Assembly: GCF_002217405.1 (NCBI RefSeq)
Contig: NZ_MUHE01000019.1
Coordinates: 1-38,163 of the forward strand
DNA from: Flavobacterium psychrophilum DSM 3660 = ATCC 49418
GTDB taxonomy: Bacteria; Bacteroidota; Bacteroidia; Flavobacteriales; Flavobacteriaceae
Reading direction: 5' to 3'
Length of the DNA: 38,163 nt
The notes beneath the pieces were generated by a model. That model ran no database searches and was not told the DNA's origin. It saw only the letters and a list, made by a program, of their open reading frames with translations. Below, in pieces: positions 9,154 to 17,778 of the stretch. The position numbers and the translations under genes are program-made. How positions within the stretch are numbered: position 1 is the first letter of the stretch; the number at the start of each line of letters is the position of its first letter.

Positions 9154-11076
9154 ATGAAGCACATTTTTACATTTTTATTATTCATTTTAACTACAAGTAT
9201 TTTTGCTCAAGTAGATAATGAATTGTCTATAAATAAAAGCGACACCATCAAAAAGTCATTGCGAGACAAACCCAAAGAGAACCCCAAAGCACCTATAAAC
9301 CAATATAGAATTATAACTTTACAAAAGGATACTACTTATGTAGACACTTCGTTAACCATTTACAAAGAATATAAATTTAACCACTTGCGCAAAGATAATT
9401 TCGGATTATTGCCATTTGCAAATGACGGGCATACTTATAACACCCTAGATTTTGGTTTAAACAAATCTAATACTTTGCCACAATTTGGGTTTAAAGCAAA
9501 ACACTTCAACTACAGTAATGAAAAAGACATTAATTATTACTCGGTAGCCACACCAATTACCGAATTGTATTTTAAAACCGTTTTAGAACAAGGACAATCT
9601 GTCGATGCGTTTATAACCCTAAACACATCAGAACAACTCAATTTTTCTATCGCTTACAAAGGATTGCGTTCTCTAGGAAAATATATAAATTCTTTATCAA
9701 GCTCAGGAAACTTTAGGTTTACAGCCAGTTATTTTTCAAAAAACAAGAGGTACTTGGCTAATTTGCATTACACCAGTCAAGAGGCACTAAATGGCGAGAA
9801 CGGGGGCGTTTCTAATCTTTCAGATTTTCAATCTGGCAACGCTCAATTCTCAAAACGTTCCCGATTAGACGTATATTTTCAAGACGCCAAATCATTACTA
9901 GAAGGAAAAAGATACTTTCTAGACCATTCTTTCAGATTAAATAACAAAGGCAGTGAGCATAATATTGCTATAAACCATCAGTTTAGTTACGAAGCAAAAA
10001 TGTTCGAATTTAGCTCTAAATCTCCAATCAAAAGATTCGGAAACGCTTACCTTGCATCAAATTATTTCGATGTAACAAAAAACACCACCACATACAACAA
10101 AATAGGCGCTAATTTTTCAAACAAAAAACTAGGAGACATTCATTTTTTCCTAGAAAACTATCAATACAATTATTCGTACAAAAGAGTTTCAATATCAAAT
10201 AATCAAGTTTCAATACCAAACCTAAACCATGACAATCTCAATGCCATAGGCGCAAAATACTTATATTCTAAACGAAACCTAAAAGGAGAAGCCCTATTCT
10301 CTAAATCAATTTCAAAACAAACATTCTCCACTTTAGACCTCTCTGCACAATACAAATGGAACGAAAAAAATAATTTCTCCCTACAATATACAAACCAAAG
10401 CAAAGTCCCAGATTTAAATTACATATTATATCAAAGCAGTTTCGTAAATTACAATTGGTACAACAACTTCAAAAACGAAAAAACAAATACCATCAAGCTA
10501 AAAGCCAATACACAATGGCTATCTGCCCAAGTACAACTTACCAGATTAGACAATTATTTGTATTTTAGCAACAACGACACCTCAGACACCATTGTAATTT
10601 CAACACCAAAACAATACAATAAAACAATAAACTATTTGTCACTAAAAGTTAGCAAAGAACTAACATTCAGAAAATTTGCCCTCGACAATACTATTTTATT
10701 TCAAGAAGTAACACAAGAAAACAACATCCTAAACGTACCCAAATTAGTCACCAGAAACACCATATATTTTTCAGATTACGTCTTCAAAAAAGCCATGTAT
10801 TTACAAACAGGATTCACCTTTCAAACCTTTACAAAATACTACGCAAACCACTACAATCCCTTAATAGGAGAATTTTACGTGCAAGAAAACACTAAAATCG
10901 GCAATTTTCCACTGGTCGATTTCTTCATCAATGCACGAGTTCGTCAAGCCAGAATATTCCTAAAAGCCGAGCATCTAAACTCAAGTTTCACAGGAAGAAA
11001 CTACTACTCAGCCCCCAATTACCCTTACAAAGACTTTATTATTAGATTTGGTTTAGTCTGGACATTTTTTCAATAA
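9154..11076 (+). CDS. putative outer membrane porin, Porin_10-like
   Basis: A 640-residue exported beta-barrel candidate. It has a signal peptide MKHIFTFLLFILTTSIFAQ, a short polar linker (about 20-55), then the block IITLQKDTTYVDTSLTIYKEY and a long series of amphipathic strands. Alternating aromatic and polar residues run to a C-terminus ending LVWTFFQ. I recall this arrangement from flavobacterial proteins annotated as putative porin (Porin_10); the transported solute is unknown. I chose the ATG at 9154: the in-frame TTG at 9094 lies inside the preceding terminator and would spoil the signal peptide. Codon use shifts towards AAC, TTC, ACC and GCC, unlike the T-ending codons of the SusC/SusD genes. 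Confidence 0.85.
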   Translation: MKHIFTFLLFILTTSIFAQVDNELSINKSDTIKKSLRDKPKENPKAPINQYRIITLQKDTTYVDTSLTIYKEYKFNHLRKDNFGLLPFANDGHTYNTLDFGLNKSNTLPQFGFKAKHFNYSNEKDINYYSVATPITELYFKTVLEQGQSVDAFITLNTSEQLNFSIAYKGLRSLGKYINSLSSSGNFRFTASYFSKNKRYLANLHYTSQEALNGENGGVSNLSDFQSGNAQFSKRSRLDVYFQDAKSLLEGKRYFLDHSFRLNNKGSEHNIAINHQFSYEAKMFEFSSKSPIKRFGNAYLASNYFDVTKNTTTYNKIGANFSNKKLGDIHFFLENYQYNYSYKRVSISNNQVSIPNLNHDNLNAIGAKYLYSKRNLKGEALFSKSISKQTFSTLDLSAQYKWNEKNNFSLQYTNQSKVPDLNYILYQSSFVNYNWYNNFKNEKTNTIKLKANTQWLSAQVQLTRLDNYLYFSNNDTSDTIVISTPKQYNKTINYLSLKVSKELTFRKFALDNTILFQEVTQENNILNVPKLVTRNTIYFSDYVFKKAMYLQTGFTFQTFTKYYANHYNPLIGEFYVQENTKIGNFPLVDFFINARVRQARIFLKAEHLNSSFTGRNYYSAPNYPYKDFIIRFGLVWTFFQ

Positions 11077-11092
11077 TCAAATTGCATCTTTA

Positions 11093-11185
11093 GGGCGTGC
11101 CTCTCGTCGTTCCTCCTCAAGTCGGGCTTTCGGCTATATCTTTTTTTCGTGCCTCAAAAAAGGATACCGCCTCAATCCCTCACGC
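11093..11185. repeat. dispersed palindromic element after the porin gene
   Basis: The element is bounded by GGGCGTGCC and CCCTCACGC, with an imperfect inverted core CGGCTATATCTTTTTTT / AAAAAAGGATACCGCC. Its GTCGGGCTTTCGGCTATATC segment is, from memory, widespread in Flavobacterium intergenic regions. It could also terminate the porin transcript. Confidence 0.6.
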
Positions 11186-11222
11186 AAACAACATTCGGTT
11201 TCATAATTAGCATTCAAATCAT

Positions 11223-11230
11223 TACATTTG
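11223..11230 (+). promoter_or_regulatory. promoter of the PLP-CBS gene
   Basis: TACATTTG matches TAnnTTTG, with a near-consensus TTTC about 20 nt upstream (11199-11202). The ATG follows at 11270. Confidence 0.5.
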
Positions 11231-11269
11231 CGATAATTAATGATTAGGCTTTAAAATCTAAAATAAACA

Positions 11270-12631
11270 ATGAAATACTCAGAAAACATACTTGGCACTA
11301 TCGGAAACACACCATTAGTGCGATTAAATAGCGTTACAAAAGAAGTAAATGCCTTAGTACTAGCAAAAGTAGAAACCTTCAACCCAGGAAACTCTGTAAA
11401 GGACAGAATGGCTGTCAAAATGATAGAAGATGCAGAAGCCGACGGTCGTCTAAAACCAGGAGGCACCATCATAGAAGGAACCTCAGGAAACACAGGAATG
11501 GGATTAGCACTAGCAGCCATTGTAAAAGGATACAAACTAATTTGCGTAATATCTGACAAACAATCTAAAGAAAAGTGCGATATACTTCGTGCCGTAGGCG
11601 CAAAAGTAGTCGTTTGCCCAACTGATGTAGAACCAACAGATCCAAGATCATACTACTCAGTATCAAAAAAATTAGGCGAAGAAACACCAAACTCATGGTA
11701 TGTAAACCAATACGATAATCCCAGTAATGCCACAGCACATTACGAACAAACCGGACCAGAAATCTGGGAACAAACCGATGGTAAAATTACCCATTTTATA
11801 TCTGGAGTAGGAACAGGAGGCACAATCTCTGGCGTAGGAAAATATTTGAAAGAAAAAAACCCAAACATCAAAATTTGGGGCGTAGATACTTATGGATCAG
11901 TCTTCAAAAAATACCACGAAACAGGCATTTTCGACGAAAACGAAATTTATTCCTACATCACCGAAGGCATAGGAGAAGATATCTTGCCAAAAAATGTAAA
12001 TTTCGACATCATAGACGGTTTTACAAAAGTGACCGACAAAGATGCAGCAGTTTATACCCGTAAAATTTCTCTAGAAGAAGGAATTTTTGTAGGAAACTCA
12101 GCAGGTTCAGCAATAAAAGGATTATTGCAACTCAAAGAACACTTCAAACCAGAAGATGTAGTTGTCGTATTGTTTCACGATTCAGGAAGTCGTTACATAG
12201 GCAAAATGTTCAATGACGATTGGATGCGTGAACGTGGTTTTCTTGACCAAGAAATTACAAAAGCAGAAGATGTTATCAAAGATCATATTAACAAGCCATT
12301 AGTAATAGTTCGTACCCAAGAGCTAGTTTCGCACGCCATCGAGCGTATGCGTAAACACAAAATATCTCAAATCCCAGTCATAGATATTACAGGATTTGTA
12401 GGTTCAGTAGATGAATCAGATTTGTTTAGAAGTTACCTAGAAGACCAAAACATTGCCAATAAACCCATTAGTGAAATCATGGGAAAACCATATCCTATTA
12501 TAAAATTAGGCACCGCAATCGAAGAAGTTTCTAAATTGTTTACCAAAGAAAACCAAGCTGTTTTAATCGATTTAGGAAACGGAAAACACCATATTATTAC
12601 AAAACACGATATTATAGGATCGATAAAATAA
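11270..12631 (+). CDS. PLP-dependent cysteine synthase / cystathionine beta-synthase-like enzyme with CBS domain pair
   Basis: A fold-type II pyridoxal-phosphate enzyme of the cysteine synthase / cystathionine beta-synthase group. Residues 1 to about 320 are catalytic. The PLP lysine is Lys44 (NPGNSVKDR), the phosphate/substrate loop is EGTSGNTG near 69-76, and GVGTGGTISGVG is the glycine-rich PLP-phosphate loop. Residues from about 335 to 453 form two CBS motifs, which in cystathionine beta-synthase act as an adenosyl-ligand regulatory module. The 453-residue architecture matches cystathionine beta-synthase rather than plain CysK (about 310). Whether it makes cystathionine from serine and homocysteine or cysteine from O-acetylserine cannot be settled by eye. 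It stands alone, with its own promoter and a strong terminator. Confidence 0.9.
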   Translation: MKYSENILGTIGNTPLVRLNSVTKEVNALVLAKVETFNPGNSVKDRMAVKMIEDAEADGRLKPGGTIIEGTSGNTGMGLALAAIVKGYKLICVISDKQSKEKCDILRAVGAKVVVCPTDVEPTDPRSYYSVSKKLGEETPNSWYVNQYDNPSNATAHYEQTGPEIWEQTDGKITHFISGVGTGGTISGVGKYLKEKNPNIKIWGVDTYGSVFKKYHETGIFDENEIYSYITEGIGEDILPKNVNFDIIDGFTKVTDKDAAVYTRKISLEEGIFVGNSAGSAIKGLLQLKEHFKPEDVVVVLFHDSGSRYIGKMFNDDWMRERGFLDQEITKAEDVIKDHINKPLVIVRTQELVSHAIERMRKHKISQIPVIDITGFVGSVDESDLFRSYLEDQNIANKPISEIMGKPYPIIKLGTAIEEVSKLFTKENQAVLIDLGNGKHHIITKHDIIGSIK

Positions 12632-12660
12632 AGCAAATTAAATTCATTACAATACACAAA

Positions 12661-12695
12661 AAAAACGCTCAACATTTAATTCTTGAGCGTTTTTT
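12661..12695 (+). terminator. terminator of the PLP-CBS gene
   Basis: AAAAACGCTCAA (12661-12672) pairs perfectly with TTGAGCGTTTTT (12683-12694) around a 10-nt loop, with T-tracts on both strands. It would also work in the opposite direction. Confidence 0.88.
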
Positions 12696-12831
12696 GCTAT
12701 ATTATAACAACTTAGTTTGGTAGCATTACAGGAATTTCGTTCTATAATAAATCAGGCGGAAATAATATTATTAAAAATAGTAACCGCATATTCATAAGAT
12801 TAGTTTTATATTTGTTTTTTAGTTGTTAGCA

Positions 12832-12915
12832 AAGGGTTTAATTCTTTTATTTACAATGTTTTGTGTTAGGAATTGCTTCGGCAGTTCGCTCTTTCAGGCT
12901 CGGGTAAAAAGGAAA
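12832..12915 (-). repeat. partial copy of the dispersed element seen at 33080 and 35743
   Basis: Read on the minus strand it gives ACCCGAGCCTGAAAGAGCG, AACTGCCGAAGCAATTCC, TAACACAAAACATTGTAAAT and AGAATTAAA. These segments align in order with the 3' halves of the elements at 33080-33303 and 35743-35927. The 5' half is absent or replaced by other repeat sequence. Confidence 0.65.
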
Positions 12916-12953
12916 TCCTTTTCGAATCTTTTGTTTCTAGAACACATAAAAAA

Positions 12954-13010
12954 ACTTCATGCGCTTCATGATATCTAAATGTCGAACGATATTTTTTTAT
13001 TGCATGAAGT
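12954..13010. repeat. inverted repeat with ACTTCATGC arms
   Basis: ACTTCATGC (12954-12962) and GCATGAAGT (13002-13010) are perfect inverted arms around a 39-nt interior. A second CTTCATG lies just inside the left arm. It may be a fold, an operator or a relic; I cannot tell. Confidence 0.45.
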
Positions 13011-13142
13011 AAATAGCGATATGCTTAAGCCTTATATGACATTAGTTTTTTTTTAAAAATAAAGCGCTTAATTTTGAAGAAATATTCTATCATGAAAGAG
13101 CGATTCATCTCGTTTTTGTAAAATTCATTCTTCTAATGATGA

Positions 13143-13298
13143 AAAGGTAAGAGCAGCAAGATTATAAAAAAACGATTTTTATTAGAAAAATTAGGTCAGA
13201 AATCAAGGATTGTTCAAACGGAAAAAAACACCAAAGAAATCAGTTATATTACAAAAACTTGCCACAACCCTCACTATTATAAATTTAAGAACAATTAA
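13143..13298 (+). pseudogene. possible remnant of an unidentified coding region
   Basis: An open stretch of 51 codons ending in TAA at 13296-13298, with no start codon and three in-frame stops immediately upstream (13134-13142). The translation looks protein-like rather than random: it contains LLEKLGQKSRIVQTE and TKEISYITKTCHNPHYYKF. It could be the C-terminus of a decayed gene such as a transposase, but I do not recognise it, and a chance open frame is possible. Confidence 0.28.
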
Positions 13299-13313
13299 AT
13301 AATTCATTCAAAA

Positions 13314-13796
13314 ATGACATTTACTGCCATCGATTTCGAAACTGCAACCGCATTTCATCCCTGTTCAGTCGGGATTGTAACTGTACAAAATGGTGTTATT
13401 GTCGATGAATTTGTTACGCTAATTAAACCGCCAAACAATCAATACTCTCCTTTTACGATTGCCGTGCATGGGATACGCCCTCGTGATACCGTTAATGCAA
13501 AATCGTTCTTAGAGGTATATCCAGAAATAAAAAAACGCCTTCAAAATAAAACAGTAGTAGCTCATAATGAAAGTTTCGATCGCAACGTACTGGCGAAATC
13601 TATGGCACTTTACGGGCTAGATTATGAAACGTTAAATATTAGCAACCGTTGGGAATGCACCCTAAAAATATACAAAGCCAAAGGATTTAAACCAACAAAA
13701 TTAAGTGATTGTTGCCAGGAAATGAATATAAAACTAAACCATCACGAAGCCCTGTCTGATGCTAGAGCTTGTGCGAAATTGTATTTGTTGCGATAA
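13314..13796 (+). CDS. 3'-5' exonuclease, DEDDh (DnaQ/PolC-like) family
   Basis: A 160-residue stand-alone exonuclease domain related to the proofreading epsilon subunit and PolC Exo. All catalytic motifs are present: Exo I AIDFETA (Asp7, Glu9), Exo II VVAHNESFDRNVL (Asp89), and Exo III HHEALSDARAC (His144-x4-Asp149), which puts it in the DEDDh class. The length matches single-domain bacterial proteins of this type. There is no BRCT or nuclease fusion. The biological substrate is unknown: DNA repair, RNA trimming and nucleotide clean-up are all possible. It is a solo gene flanked by repeat-rich spacers. Confidence 0.9.
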   Translation: MTFTAIDFETATAFHPCSVGIVTVQNGVIVDEFVTLIKPPNNQYSPFTIAVHGIRPRDTVNAKSFLEVYPEIKKRLQNKTVVAHNESFDRNVLAKSMALYGLDYETLNISNRWECTLKIYKAKGFKPTKLSDCCQEMNIKLNHHEALSDARACAKLYLLR

Positions 13797-13954
13797 TTAT
13801 AACCGTTTTAATCTTTAAAACACCCTAATATTTGGTGCTATATTGTCATTGCATAGGAACGAGAAATCTCATAATCTGAATCACTTGATAGAATTTTTCA
13901 TTCCCCACAAAGCACCGAGTGTTTGTTATTGCAGTAATTTGAATATCAAAATGG

Positions 13955-13987
13955 TATTAGTAACCTTATTTGTTAATATTAGTAACC
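13955..13987. repeat. direct repeat of TATTAGTAACC upstream of the DUF2851 gene
   Basis: TATTAGTAACC occurs at 13955-13965 and 13977-13987, spaced 22 bp (about two helical turns), and ends 47 bp before the ATG at 14035. The spacing and position fit a paired regulator-binding site; this is inference. Confidence 0.4.
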
Positions 13988-14034
13988 AATCTTAATTTAT
14001 TTTATTACTTTAGTCTTTTATCTAAAGTCTAAAA

Positions 14035-15303
14035 ATGAAAGAAGATTTTCTCCATCATATCTGGCAATACAAAAAGTTTGATTTTACCAATTTAAAAACG
14101 ACTTCGGGAGAAAACGTATCAATCTTTAATACTGGAAATTTTACCCAGCTCGCAGGGCCAGATTTTTTTAATGCACAAATAGAAATAGATAACCAGAAAT
14201 GGGCTGGAAATATAGAAATTCATCTCAAATCTTCCGATTGGTATATTCATAATCATGAGCGAAATGAGCATTACGATTCGGTTATTTTGCATGTTGTTTG
14301 GGAACATGATGCAGCAATCTTTAGAAAAGACAACTCCGAAATTCCAGTTTTAGAAATAAAAAACTATGTTTCGCCAACTTTAATTCATCAATACGAAAAG
14401 CTAAAAGCAACAAAATCATGGATATATTGCGAAAATGAAATAAAAAACATTCCAAGTTTTGTTTTCGAAAATTGGAAAGAACGCTTGTTTTTTGAGCGTT
14501 TGGAAAGAAAATCAAATCCAATTGAAGTATTACTTTTAGAAAATCATAATGATTGGGAAGCGACTTTTTTTTGTTTTTTAGCAAAAAATTTCGGTTTGAA
14601 TACAAACGGGGAATCATTTTTCAAAATAGCTCAATCTGTCCCGTTTTCGATCATTCGTAAAGAAGCCTTTGAAGTCGAAAATTTAGAAGCAATTTTCTTT
14701 GGCCGAGCCAATTTGTTAGCACAAGACAAAGAAGATAATTACTTTAAAGACTTGAAATTTCGCTGGAATTACATTCAAAATAAATACCAATTAGAAGGTA
14801 TTTTTGTAAATACAGTTCAGTTTTTTAAACACCGACCAGATAATTTTCCAACCATACGATTATCGCAATTGGCTAATTTGCATCATACACATCAAAATTT
14901 ATTCTCTAAAGTAATTAGAGCAAAGAATATAGAAGAATTATACCAAATTTTTCAAGTTTCAGTTTCAGAATATTGGCAAACACATTATAATTTCGATAAA
15001 ATAAGCACAAAAAAGGCAAAATCACTATCTAAATCATTTGTCGATTTGCTTATCATTAATACTATTATTCCTTTTCGATTTGCTTACGAAAAAAGTTTAG
15101 GGAAAGAAACATCGGAAGAAAATATTAAATTTTTATCGCAAATTACAGCCGAGAAAAATACCGTTATCGATAAGTTTAAATCAGTAGGAATCATAACAAA
15201 AAATGCTTTCGAAACCCAATCTTTGCTTCAGCTTAAAAAAGAATATTGTGACAAAAGCAACTGTTTGCAATGTGCTGTTGGTTTAGCATTTCTAAAAAAT
15301 TAG
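14035..15303 (+). CDS. DUF2851 family protein
   Basis: A 422-residue soluble protein recognised as DUF2851, a family of unknown function largely confined to Bacteroidota. The N-terminal part has the family-like region GENVSIFNTGNFTQLAGPDFFNAQIEI with WAGNIEIHLKSSDWYIHNH, and YDSVILHVVWEHD follows. The C-terminus has a short Cys cluster (EYCDKSNCLQCAVGLAFL) that could bind a metal. There is no signal peptide or membrane segment. A pspC-like gene follows 118 bp downstream in the same direction, then a helix-hairpin-helix gene, an order I recall as common in Flavobacteria. The function is unknown. Confidence 0.88.
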   Translation: MKEDFLHHIWQYKKFDFTNLKTTSGENVSIFNTGNFTQLAGPDFFNAQIEIDNQKWAGNIEIHLKSSDWYIHNHERNEHYDSVILHVVWEHDAAIFRKDNSEIPVLEIKNYVSPTLIHQYEKLKATKSWIYCENEIKNIPSFVFENWKERLFFERLERKSNPIEVLLLENHNDWEATFFCFLAKNFGLNTNGESFFKIAQSVPFSIIRKEAFEVENLEAIFFGRANLLAQDKEDNYFKDLKFRWNYIQNKYQLEGIFVNTVQFFKHRPDNFPTIRLSQLANLHHTHQNLFSKVIRAKNIEELYQIFQVSVSEYWQTHYNFDKISTKKAKSLSKSFVDLLIINTIIPFRFAYEKSLGKETSEENIKFLSQITAEKNTVIDKFKSVGIITKNAFETQSLLQLKKEYCDKSNCLQCAVGLAFLKN

Positions 15304-15316
15304 ATTTCAGATTGTT
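15302..15316. repeat. short AGATTTCAGATTGTTAG repeat fragment
   Basis: A short copy of the AGATT-type simple repeat also seen at 2424 and 19880, directly after the DUF2851 stop codon. Confidence 0.4.
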
Positions 15317-15421
15317 AGACTTATTCAGATAGTTAGATTTTTTTTGTAATTTTACAAAAAAAGCATACTGAGCGTTGCAACAGGACAATTAACCAAACAC
15401 ATAATAACCTATTAGCAAAAA

Positions 15422-15649
15422 ATGAGATTCGTTATAAAGCTAAAATATCTTTTCGAAAAACAAGGTTTTCACATAGCCTCTCGTCTTGCTGATAGGTTAG
15501 GAATGAGAGCAAATAGTGTACGTTTGTTTTTCATTTACATCTCCTTTGTAACGGCAGGATTATGGTTTGGCGTTTATTTAACATTAGGGTTTTTAATAAA
15601 ATTGAAGGATTTAGTGCGGGCCAAAAGATCTTCGGTTTTCGATTTGTAG
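15422..15649 (+). CDS. PspC domain-containing small membrane protein
   Basis: A 75-residue PspC-like protein. The segment KYLFEKQGFHIASRLADRLGMRANSVRLFFIY followed by a hydrophobic span (ISFVTAGLWFGVYLTLGFLIKL, about 41-62) has the PspC layout: a basic, helical N-terminal region that reads RLADRLGM, then a transmembrane helix. In enterobacteria PspC takes part in the phage-shock envelope stress response, but short PspC proteins in Bacteroidota usually stand alone, so that role should not be carried over. The stop is 3 bp before the next ATG, so it is probably co-transcribed with the ComEA-like gene. Confidence 0.82.
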   Translation: MRFVIKLKYLFEKQGFHIASRLADRLGMRANSVRLFFIYISFVTAGLWFGVYLTLGFLIKLKDLVRAKRSSVFDL

Positions 15650-15652
15650 TGT

Positions 15653-16528
15653 ATGAGTTTTAAGCAGTATTTTATTTTCAATAAAGAACAAAAAATAGGT
15701 ATAACAATATTAGTTGTACTAATAATTAGTGTGCAATTGTTGTATTTTTTTGTCGATTTTTCAACCGCAAAAATATCAACAAAAGAAGAAGAGCAATGGC
15801 TGGCAATGCAAACAGGAATAGACTCATTAAAACCAGTTTCTAACAACGATACTTATAAAATGTATCCTTTTAACCCTAATTTTATTACGGATTTTAAAGG
15901 CTATAAACTCGGAATGAAAGCAGCAGAAATAGACAGGCTCTTAGCATTTAGAAAAACAAATAAATATGTAAATTCTGCACAAGAATTTCAAAAAGTAACA
16001 CAAATTTCAGATTCTTTACTGGCAATAATTGCACCGTATTTCAAATTTCCAGATTGGGTAACAAACAAAAAAAACTATCCAACTTATGCAAAATCGAATT
16101 TCAAAGATTTTAGTAAAAAAGAGAAAATTACAATTGTTAACATCAACGAAGCTTCAAAAGACGATTTGATGAAAATATACGGAATAGGCGATGCTATATC
16201 CGATAGAATTCTGAAACAAAAAGAAGTTTTCGGTTCCTTTGTTAGCATGGATCAAATGCAAGATATCTGGGGATTATCGCCCGAAGTCATCACTCAATTA
16301 AACTCACATTTTAAAGTGCTAGGCACAACAACAATCAATAAAATAGACATCAATAATATTGCTACTAAAGAATTAGCAAAATTCCCGTATTTTAAATATG
16401 CTTTAGCCAAAGAAATAGTAACATACCGAAGTATGAATAACGGAATTAAGAATATTGAGGATTTAACAAAAATTAAGGGTTTTCCTATTGATAAAATAAA
16501 AGTTATTGCCTTATATTTGAAATTCTAA
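15653..16528 (+). CDS. membrane-anchored ComEA-like helix-hairpin-helix protein
   Basis: A 291-residue protein with one N-terminal membrane anchor (about 18-38, ITILVVLIISVQLLYFF) and a soluble part containing three helix-hairpin-helix repeats. They lie near 75-125 (MKAAEIDRLLAFRKTNKYVNSAQEF), 160-220 (VNINEASKDDLMKIYGIGDA), and 235-291 (IDINNIATKELAKFPYFKYA). HhH repeats bind DNA without sequence specificity, and ComEA uses them to take up DNA during transformation. A role in DNA uptake is plausible but not shown, since no other competence gene is here. Start codon 15653 lies 3 bp after the pspC-like stop. Confidence 0.85.
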   Translation: MSFKQYFIFNKEQKIGITILVVLIISVQLLYFFVDFSTAKISTKEEEQWLAMQTGIDSLKPVSNNDTYKMYPFNPNFITDFKGYKLGMKAAEIDRLLAFRKTNKYVNSAQEFQKVTQISDSLLAIIAPYFKFPDWVTNKKNYPTYAKSNFKDFSKKEKITIVNINEASKDDLMKIYGIGDAISDRILKQKEVFGSFVSMDQMQDIWGLSPEVITQLNSHFKVLGTTTINKIDINNIATKELAKFPYFKYALAKEIVTYRSMNNGIKNIEDLTKIKGFPIDKIKVIALYLKF

Positions 16529-16571
16529 AACAAAAGATTAAAACATTAAAAAAAATACACAGTATAATTAT

Positions 16572-17741
16572 ATGAATTCAATATATTTTACAGAAGAACA
16601 CGAATTATTTAGAAAAAGTTTGCAAGATTTCTTACAAAAAGAAGTAGTTCCTCATATCGAAAAATGGGAAAAAACAGGTACAATAGAACGTTTTATCTGG
16701 AAAAAATTTGGTGACATGGGCTATTTCGGGCTAAAATGTCCAGAAGCCTATGGCGGATTAAATCTAGATTTGTTTTACACAGTAATCTTTTTAGAAGAAC
16801 TTCAAAAAATAAAATCTTCTGGTTTCGCAGCAGCCATGTGGGCACATGCCTATTTAGCCATGACACATCTCAATGCCGAAGGGAGCGAACGCATTAAGCA
16901 AGAATATTTGGTACCAAGTATATTAGGCGAAAAAATAGGCGCATTATGCGTCACAGAACCATTTGGCGGGAGTGATGTTGCAGGAATGAGAACAACTGCC
17001 GTAAAGCAAGGAAATAAATTTATAATTAACGGATCTAAAACATTTATAACAAACGGTATTTATGCCGACTATTATGTAGTGGCCGCAAAAACAAGTCCCG
17101 AACTTGGCAACAAAGGAATAAGTATCTTTTTGGTTGACACCAATCTAAAAGGAATAACCGCTACAAAACTAGACAAATTAGGCTGGAGAGCATCAGATAC
17201 TGCCGAAATCGCCTTCGACAACGTAGAAATCCCTGAAGAAAACCTAATGGGAGAACAAGGAAAAGGATTTCCTTATATCATGCAACATTTTGCATTCGAA
17301 AGACTAATTATGGCAATCAATGCACACGCAAGAGCAGAATACGCGATTGAATATACAATAAACTACATGTCGCAACGAGAAGCCTTCGGGACTACAATTA
17401 ATAAATTTCAAGCGTTAAGACACACCATAGTAGAACACGCAACAGAAATCGAACATTGTAAAATATTTAATTATGCAGCAACCGCCAGACTAGACCAAGG
17501 CGAATACGTAGTTAAAGAAGCAACAATGGCAAAATTAAAATCTACAAAAGTAGCAGATTTAGCCATTTACGATTGCCTACAAATGCTTGGTGGCTATGGC
17601 TATATGGAAGAATACCCATTAGCACGATTATTACGAGACAGTCGTTTAGGGCCAATAGGCGGCGGAACATCAGAAATCCTTAAAGAAATATTATCAAAAA
17701 TGATATTCGAAAAACAAGACTACAAACCAGCGGTAAAATAA
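16572..17741 (+). CDS. acyl-CoA dehydrogenase, long-chain/isovaleryl-type active site
   Basis: A 389-residue FAD flavoenzyme that introduces the alpha-beta double bond in acyl-CoA and passes electrons to ETF. The FAD/substrate signature ALCVTEPFGGSDVAGM lies at about 124-139 and QMLGGYGYMEEYPLAR at about 337-352. The usual catalytic Glu before GT near the C-terminus is Gly here (PIGGGTSEI, Gly364). A Glu is present instead at FAFERLIMA (Glu243), the position used by long-chain acyl-CoA and isovaleryl-CoA dehydrogenases. That places the enzyme with those types rather than with short- or medium-chain enzymes; the exact substrate is open. It is 43 bp after the ComEA-like gene and may share its transcript. 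Confidence 0.92.
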   Translation: MNSIYFTEEHELFRKSLQDFLQKEVVPHIEKWEKTGTIERFIWKKFGDMGYFGLKCPEAYGGLNLDLFYTVIFLEELQKIKSSGFAAAMWAHAYLAMTHLNAEGSERIKQEYLVPSILGEKIGALCVTEPFGGSDVAGMRTTAVKQGNKFIINGSKTFITNGIYADYYVVAAKTSPELGNKGISIFLVDTNLKGITATKLDKLGWRASDTAEIAFDNVEIPEENLMGEQGKGFPYIMQHFAFERLIMAINAHARAEYAIEYTINYMSQREAFGTTINKFQALRHTIVEHATEIEHCKIFNYAATARLDQGEYVVKEATMAKLKSTKVADLAIYDCLQMLGGYGYMEEYPLARLLRDSRLGPIGGGTSEILKEILSKMIFEKQDYKPAVK

Positions 17742-17778
17742 TCTCTAATTCATTTAGAAGCCATTCCAGCTATACATT

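Larger units (their letters stand above)
12632..13313. other. 682-bp non-coding stretch between the PLP-CBS gene and the exonuclease gene
   Basis: It holds, in order, a strong terminator (12661-12695), a partial minus-strand copy of a dispersed element (12832-12915), an inverted repeat with arms ACTTCATGC/GCATGAAGT (12954-13010), and a possible gene remnant (13143-13298). No intact gene is visible on either strand. Confidence 0.7.

Noticed and set aside
13847..13885. GTCATTGCATAGGAACGAGAAATCTCA, split over the spacer after the exonuclease gene, looks like a degraded dispersed repeat
   Set aside because: It resembles from memory a common repeat of the form GTCATTGCGAGGAACGAAGC, but there is no second copy in the window to support it.
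15338..15362. Palindrome TTTTTTTTGTAA / TTACAAAAAAA before the pspC-like gene
   Set aside because: Almost pure A/T; by chance such palindromes are common in DNA of this composition, and it fits neither a promoter nor a terminator well.
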